64,000 nt of DNA from SAR324 cluster bacterium (GTDB lineage: Bacteria > SAR324 > NAC60-12), in contig JADFZZ010000003.1 in NCBI GenBank assembly GCA_015232315.1, forward strand, positions 1 through 64,000. Direction: 5' to 3'. Each line of letters begins with the position of its first letter. Position 1 is the stretch's first letter. The notes below the pieces were generated by a model that searched no databases, was not told the origin of the DNA, and saw nothing but the letters and a program-made list of their open reading frames with translations. The position numbers and the translations under genes were made by a program. Of the stretch, positions 59,724 through 64,000 are shown piece by piece.

Positions 59724-61832
59724 ATGAAAAATTCCAGTCTGTTAAAACGATCCATCTGTTTTCTGTTGCTCGGCCTGTTCTGGTTGGGACAACCGCTTTA
59801 TGCCCAAAGAATTTTTATCAATGGACTTCCGGATCCGCTGGCTCCTGAGGACGCCTCCGTCGTGGACTGGTATATCGGCGCGCAGGTGCGAATCATTCCC
59901 ACGATTGAGCAGAATTGGGATATGGGAATCATGAAATATATTGATGAGGAAATCGCAAAAAATAAAGCCACTTGGACCATGACCATGGATGGCATCAACG
60001 CTCTGGCAAACGCTCAGCAGGCCGCCGTAGACACCAAAGCTCAAACAGCCGCGGCAACAGCGGCTCAAACCGCTGCGGTCGCTGTGCTTACCAGTGGCGG
60101 ATCCGCGACACAGGCCGCGCTGGCAGGTCAACAGGCCGCGATTCAGGCCGCCGCGGCAACCGTCGCTACGGCAAAAGCCAATGGTGAACTGAGTACTAGT
60201 ACCGTCACCCTGGCTGAAGCCGCCGCCGCTTCCGGCGCGTCAGTGCTCGCAGTGCTGCGTCTGGCCAAGGGAACGGATGTCGATCCAAGAATCCATTCCG
60301 ATGAATCAGGACGGGTTTCCGGTGAACATTGGCGAGCTGAGTCACGCTTGAGTTTTGAGTTTGATCCACAGGATAAAAAATGGAATCTGTTCATGGCGTT
60401 TGAATGTGATTCTATCATGGATTTTGAACAGATGAACAATCGGTGCGGTAACTTTGGACTGGAACGCTTGCACAGCATCATGGCCATGCCCGGCATCAAT
60501 TCAAAACTGCACCTTGGCTGGGATGTGTACTACACCGATTTTATCCTGCGTGAGGGCGCCGGCTTTGTGGCGGGTGGCCCCATCAGTATTTATGCGGGAG
60601 ATGATCCGGGTATCTGGCTTCAGGGTTCGGCTGGCGGCTACAACTGGCAGATGGGGTATCACAAAAAATTCGAGCGAAATTCCACTCAGGGAGCCAATAC
60701 AAGATCTTCTGAAGTGGATGGCTTTGCCCGACATCCTGATCCGATGAGCATTGATCCGGATCGTGGTGTGAGCGATATCACACTGGGCTATAATTTCGCG
60801 GAAACAGGCAATGCTGTTAAATTCATCTACGTTCAGGACAACATCCGCTATGCGACGGATGAAGTTGCCCGAACCACCGCGATTTATTCAGGACGGGATG
60901 AACAGGACATGATTGACGCCAATCAGGAAGCCATGCGAGTGAATTCAAATTATATGGGACTCATGTATCACGGTGTCTTTATTGAGGGCGTGCTCGAAAT
61001 GGTGGCTGAATACGCGATGCAGAGCGGAACCGTGGTCAATGCTGAAAAATGCCCTGTCACAGCCACCGATCCAACAGGCGCCTGTATCAACGGTGAAAGT
61101 GATGACTATACCATTGATGCCAATCTCCAATATTTCGGTGTGACTTCAGGGATCTGGCGAGGCGCGATTCAGGGGTCGGGCGCAAGGGTGGGATATGATT
61201 ATCTGAAAACCAGCGGGGATGCCAAGGATGACAATACGCTCAACGGCTTTACCGGTGCGTTTCCGGGACAGCGTTTCTCACAACAGATCGGATCAGAGCA
61301 CAGCTACATGGGTGAGCAGAATCCCTTTGGAATGGGAACCCAGTTCTTTGGATATATTCCTGAGTATCACGGAAGTCGTGGTGTTTTTGCTCAGCAGGGT
61401 GTTGTCACAGGCGGTCTTGCAGGCGGCATGGACACCCGGGATGTCGAAAGCCAGGGTGGACGGGGAGACAACCCCGGTTTGACCATGCAGAATATCCGGC
61501 TGGATGTCCGGTTTGATCAACATTGGTTATTAAAAAGCAGCCTGAAACTTTTGTCGTTGAATGAATCGTTCTATCCTTACCTGAGTCCCGGGATTGGTGG
61601 AAACTATCAAACCCGTGGAAAACCGGTCACCACGCTGGATATGGGAAATGAAATCAACACTGAAATTTCCTATCTGGTCAACTGGAACGTCATGGTCATG
61701 TTTGCCTATACCCAGTTTATTCCCGGAGGCGGCATGAAAGAACTGGCTTCAGCCTATACCGGCGTGGATGCCGGCAGCGTCAAACTGGAATCCGTCAGCC
61801 GAACCGCCATGGAATTCATTGTAAAATTCTAA
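59724..61832 (+). CDS. large outer-membrane beta-barrel protein with Ala/Gln-rich insert
   Basis: 702 residues from ATG 59724, chosen for GGGAGGAAA just upstream; the longer frame from 59649 is unlikely. A signal peptide (about 1-27, ending PLYAQ) is followed by a short N-terminal region, then an Ala/Gln/Thr-rich insert (about 95-180) without aromatic residues, and a long run of amphipathic strands to the end. The last residues (AMEFIVKF) form a BAM-type C-terminal signal. The barrel resembles porin- or FadL-type folds in general only. The insert is unusual: it may be a helical or periplasmic spacer. The gene is followed by a hairpin terminator. Confidence 0.75.
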   Translation: MKNSSLLKRSICFLLLGLFWLGQPLYAQRIFINGLPDPLAPEDASVVDWYIGAQVRIIPTIEQNWDMGIMKYIDEEIAKNKATWTMTMDGINALANAQQAAVDTKAQTAAATAAQTAAVAVLTSGGSATQAALAGQQAAIQAAAATVATAKANGELSTSTVTLAEAAAASGASVLAVLRLAKGTDVDPRIHSDESGRVSGEHWRAESRLSFEFDPQDKKWNLFMAFECDSIMDFEQMNNRCGNFGLERLHSIMAMPGINSKLHLGWDVYYTDFILREGAGFVAGGPISIYAGDDPGIWLQGSAGGYNWQMGYHKKFERNSTQGANTRSSEVDGFARHPDPMSIDPDRGVSDITLGYNFAETGNAVKFIYVQDNIRYATDEVARTTAIYSGRDEQDMIDANQEAMRVNSNYMGLMYHGVFIEGVLEMVAEYAMQSGTVVNAEKCPVTATDPTGACINGESDDYTIDANLQYFGVTSGIWRGAIQGSGARVGYDYLKTSGDAKDDNTLNGFTGAFPGQRFSQQIGSEHSYMGEQNPFGMGTQFFGYIPEYHGSRGVFAQQGVVTGGLAGGMDTRDVESQGGRGDNPGLTMQNIRLDVRFDQHWLLKSSLKLLSLNESFYPYLSPGIGGNYQTRGKPVTTLDMGNEINTEISYLVNWNVMVMFAYTQFIPGGGMKELASAYTGVDAGSVKLESVSRTAMEFIVKF

Positions 61833-61844
61833 CAGACTCTACAT

Positions 61845-61878
61845 AGAGCATGTCTCATGGCATGCTCTCTCCCTTTAA
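61845..61878 (+). terminator. hairpin terminator after the large outer-membrane protein gene
   Basis: AGAGCATG (61845-61852) and CATGCTCT (61861-61868) form an eight-pair stem with an eight-base loop, followed by a C/T-rich stretch. Confidence 0.5.
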
Positions 61879-62002
61879 CCTTCCCCCCCTGTCCCCCTTT
61901 CGCCTTTATACGGATGAGAGGATAATCATGAGAGACCATTGTTAAATTTTAAGAATTTAGTTGCTCGTTTAACATAACTGTCTGTGTATATGAGCGTATA
62001 AT

Positions 62003-62254
62003 TCATTTTGTTACTCGCTGAATATGCTGTTCAACACTTTCGGTAACAAACTTTCCAGATTGGTAGTCAGATTTTGTTTCATGTAATGCCGCATCAAGTT
62101 CACAATCACGGAGGTAGTTATAATGATGCAGATCCATTACAACAAATTTTTCTTTTCCATGGACAGTGATTACTAATTCATGTTCGTCATCAAGATTGCT
62201 CTCTATCGCGGAGATGCCTTTTGTTTTTAATTGATTGGCTGTTATAGAATTCAT
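62003..62254 (-). CDS. Phd/YefM-type antitoxin, apparently without toxin
   Basis: 83 residues. The N-terminus, MNSITANQLKTKGISAIES, and the following ITVHGKEKFVVMDLHHYNYL match the Phd/YefM fold, which represses its own operon and neutralises a RelE- or Doc-type toxin. Fewer than 175 bases lie between its stop and the stop of the convergent gene, too few for a toxin gene. None is seen upstream either. It is probably an orphan antitoxin or a regulator. Upstream palindromes could be its operator. Confidence 0.82.
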   Translation of the reverse strand: MNSITANQLKTKGISAIESNLDDEHELVITVHGKEKFVVMDLHHYNYLRDCELDAALHETKSDYQSGKFVTESVEQHIQRVTK

Positions 62255-62283
62255 ATGAGTCTCTTTGAAAGGTTATTCATAGC

Positions 62284-62301
62284 ACTATTGATAGTACTAT
62301 C
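62284..62301 (-). promoter_or_regulatory. candidate antitoxin operator with overlapping palindromes
   Basis: ACTATTGATAGT (62284-62295) and GATAGTACTATC (62290-62301) are overlapping inverted repeats with shared ACTAT/ATAGT half-sites, 30-47 bases upstream of the antitoxin start. YefM- and Phd-type repressors bind such short palindromes. Confidence 0.5.
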
Positions 62302-62471
62302 GTATTAAAATTGGAACATCATTTCCTGATTTGTTTTCCTGGTTGGTGGATCATGGGGGATTGCCTTGACCTCGAAATTCTCAAAAAAGAGCCTGTTCTA
62401 ATCCATTAAATTTATAAATTGTATCGGCTTATGTTTATGGTCCGGGTGATTATTTCCTAGTGAGAAGTGTC

Positions 62472-63893
62472 TCATCCTGCTACAGGAAATTGCAACCGGA
62501 TGGTCGTTCCCTCTTTCCCGGTATTGAAAATCCTGATTTCTCCCTCATGTTCCTTCATGATTCCATAGCTCATGGACAGGCCCAAGCCTGTGCCTTTTCC
62601 CGGGGGTTTGGTGGTGAAAAACGGATCAAAGATTTTGTGTTGCACTGCTTCTGGAATTCCGCTTCCTGTGTCTGAAATATCCATCACCACCCACGGTTTC
62701 TGAAAAAAAGTATGGATCTGTAGCCGTTTGACAGGTGCGGATTCCATGGCATCCCGGGCATTGCTGATTAAATTGATCAGAACCTGTTCAATCTGGATAT
62801 TATTGCAAAGAATGGTCGGTTGCCCCTTATCGTTCTGAAGCTGGATGTCAATGCCCCTGTTTCGGAGTTGAGCGCCTGTGAACAACATGGCGTCTTCCAG
62901 AATTTTTTGTAAAAAATGCTCGTTTTTCTGGATTTTCGATTCCATCCCGAAGGTCCTTAAATGGTTGGTGATTTGTGCGCAACGCTCAACCTGCTGGGTG
63001 ATTTTATGCACATAATCTCTTGCTTTCACGGCATCCTCAGGAAGATGCATCAAGGAATTTTCAGCCGCCAAACTAATGATGCTCAGGGGTTGGTTGATTT
63101 CATGGGCAATGCCGGAAGCCATTTCTCCCAGAGAAATCAGCTTGGCCGTTTGAATCAACTGCCCTTGAATCTGGCTCATTTCATGATTGACCTTCTCCAG
63201 TTCCATGTTCACCCGTTTGAGTGTTTCTTCACGGGTTTCTCGTTCGCGGATATATTTGTTGATGAGAGCCAGTGAAAACAGAATGATCCCCAACATTCCA
63301 GATGCCATGACCCATAAAATCAAAGCGGAGCGTTGAACCAGGTGTTTCAAATTTTCCCGTTTATTCGTGATGTCATAATAGATTTCGATTGCACCGACAA
63401 ATTCACCATCATGTACCAGCGGTACGTAGGTTTCTACCACATCCACTGTCACAATCTGATTTTCCATCGAGGGGGAATTTTTCTGAACCACTTTGCTGTA
63501 AACCTGCTTTTTTGCGACAATTTCATGAAAATACGCATTCTCATTGAGTTGGCCGATATCAAGAGCCTCTGTTGAAAACAGTACTTTGCCAGAAGCTGAG
63601 AACAACTTGAGTTTCATCAATTGAAGGTCCGCTTTCAGCATTTTGACTTCCTCACGCATTAGGGAGGTGATTGCCATGGATTCCAGTGTCTTTAGATCTC
63701 CGGAATAAATTAAATGCGAAAGGTGATTGCCCACTCGTATGGCCTCATCTTCAGTATTTCGGGTGAGTTGTTCCATAAACTCCGGAAAAATCACATAGAC
63801 GGACCATGCTGTTGGAATCAGACCGAGTCCCAGTGACACCAGAATCAGCAGGAGTAGAAAACGGGATCGGCGTGGAATTGGAAAAAAGGGCAT
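62472..63893 (-). CDS. sensor histidine kinase with periplasmic sensor domain
   Basis: 473 residues. Span 1 is at about 11-33, a periplasmic sensor domain at about 34-186 (probably sCache/PAS-like, ending [19 protein letters not shown], given here as [12 protein letters not shown]), span 2 at about 187-211, then a coiled-coil linker. The HisKA domain has phospho-His264 in [14 protein letters not shown], and the HATPase has [17 protein letters not shown] and [15 protein letters not shown]. All catalytic motifs are present. No response regulator lies next to it in the window. It may pair with one outside the right edge. Confidence 0.92.
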   Translation of the reverse strand: MPFFPIPRRSRFLLLLILVSLGLGLIPTAWSVYVIFPEFMEQLTRNTEDEAIRVGNHLSHLIYSGDLKTLESMAITSLMREEVKMLKADLQLMKLKLFSASGKVLFSTEALDIGQLNENAYFHEIVAKKQVYSKVVQKNSPSMENQIVTVDVVETYVPLVHDGEFVGAIEIYYDITNKRENLKHLVQRSALILWVMASGMLGIILFSLALINKYIRERETREETLKRVNMELEKVNHEMSQIQGQLIQTAKLISLGEMASGIAHEINQPLSIISLAAENSLMHLPEDAVKARDYVHKITQQVERCAQITNHLRTFGMESKIQKNEHFLQKILEDAMLFTGAQLRNRGIDIQLQNDKGQPTILCNNIQIEQVLINLISNARDAMESAPVKRLQIHTFFQKPWVVMDISDTGSGIPEAVQHKIFDPFFTTKPPGKGTGLGLSMSYGIMKEHEGEIRIFNTGKEGTTIRLQFPVAG

Positions 63894-64000
63894 AAGGCAA
63901 GAACTCCATGGAGTAAAATCGGGAACGCTGTCATTTTATATAACCATTGTGCTCCAACTTGGCAATAGCTGATTCCAGGTTAAAAAAACATCGACATTTG

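Overview
The window reads as a chromosomal segment of a Gram-negative bacterium. The evidence is lipoproteins with lipoboxes, several outer-membrane beta-barrel candidates, RND/MMPL exporters, SPOR-domain and GspL-like envelope proteins, and a class I adenylate cyclase. The density of sensory proteins, the moderate base composition and the Rpn-like protein with a repeated C-terminal tail fit a delta-proteobacterial or SAR324/Lambdaproteobacteria-like lineage. There is no rRNA or other phylogenetic marker that fixes this, so the assignment is an inference. No CRISPR array, prophage, rRNA operon or replication origin was seen.

Layout. 0-6 kb (minus strand): the 3' part of a large, apparently secreted multidomain protein split by a frameshift, a membrane-anchored methyl-accepting protein, and a quinone oxidoreductase-like enzyme. 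6-11 kb: a 1309-residue MMPL/RND transporter fused to two cyclic-nucleotide-binding-like domains and TerB-like segments, then an Rpn/PD-(D/E)XK-like protein. 11-19 kb: a TSUP transporter and a GAF pseudo-kinase; ThrH, a PAS hybrid kinase and a small unknown protein; and, convergent to these, a CheA-like kinase with a cyclic-nucleotide-binding-like domain plus an unknown partner. 19-30.5 kb: an outer-membrane protein, proA, a PanP-like decarboxylase, adk, a class I adenylate cyclase, tRNA-Gln, a pentapeptide-repeat lipoprotein and a SPOR protein. 30.5-38 kb: a CAU tRNA, a response regulator-PP2C phosphatase, a second MMPL exporter, an ArnT-like glycosyltransferase and an outer-membrane protein. 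38-46 kb: serS, a LytTR regulator, queG, an IS110-family element with a candidate bridge RNA, a YfgM-like protein, a possible omega subunit and an acyl-CoA ligase. 46-54 kb: a nitronate monooxygenase-like enzyme, a patatin phospholipase, a RAYT remnant, pyk, a second PP2C phosphatase and a methyl-accepting protein. 54-64 kb: rnr, an orphan GspL-like protein, a response regulator, a lipoprotein, a large outer-membrane protein, an orphan Phd/YefM antitoxin and a histidine kinase.

The most interesting theme is second-messenger signalling. One class I adenylate cyclase shares the window with four cyclic-nucleotide-binding-like domains: two on the transporter tail, one on the CheA-like kinase and one on a PP2C phosphatase. 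Each of the four lacks one of the two residues that normally contact cAMP, so the ligand is open. Other notable items are the IS110 leader with bridge-RNA-like folding, two families of intergenic palindromes near a decayed REP-associated transposase, mutually exclusive hairpins before rnr, and several in-frame tandem repeats.
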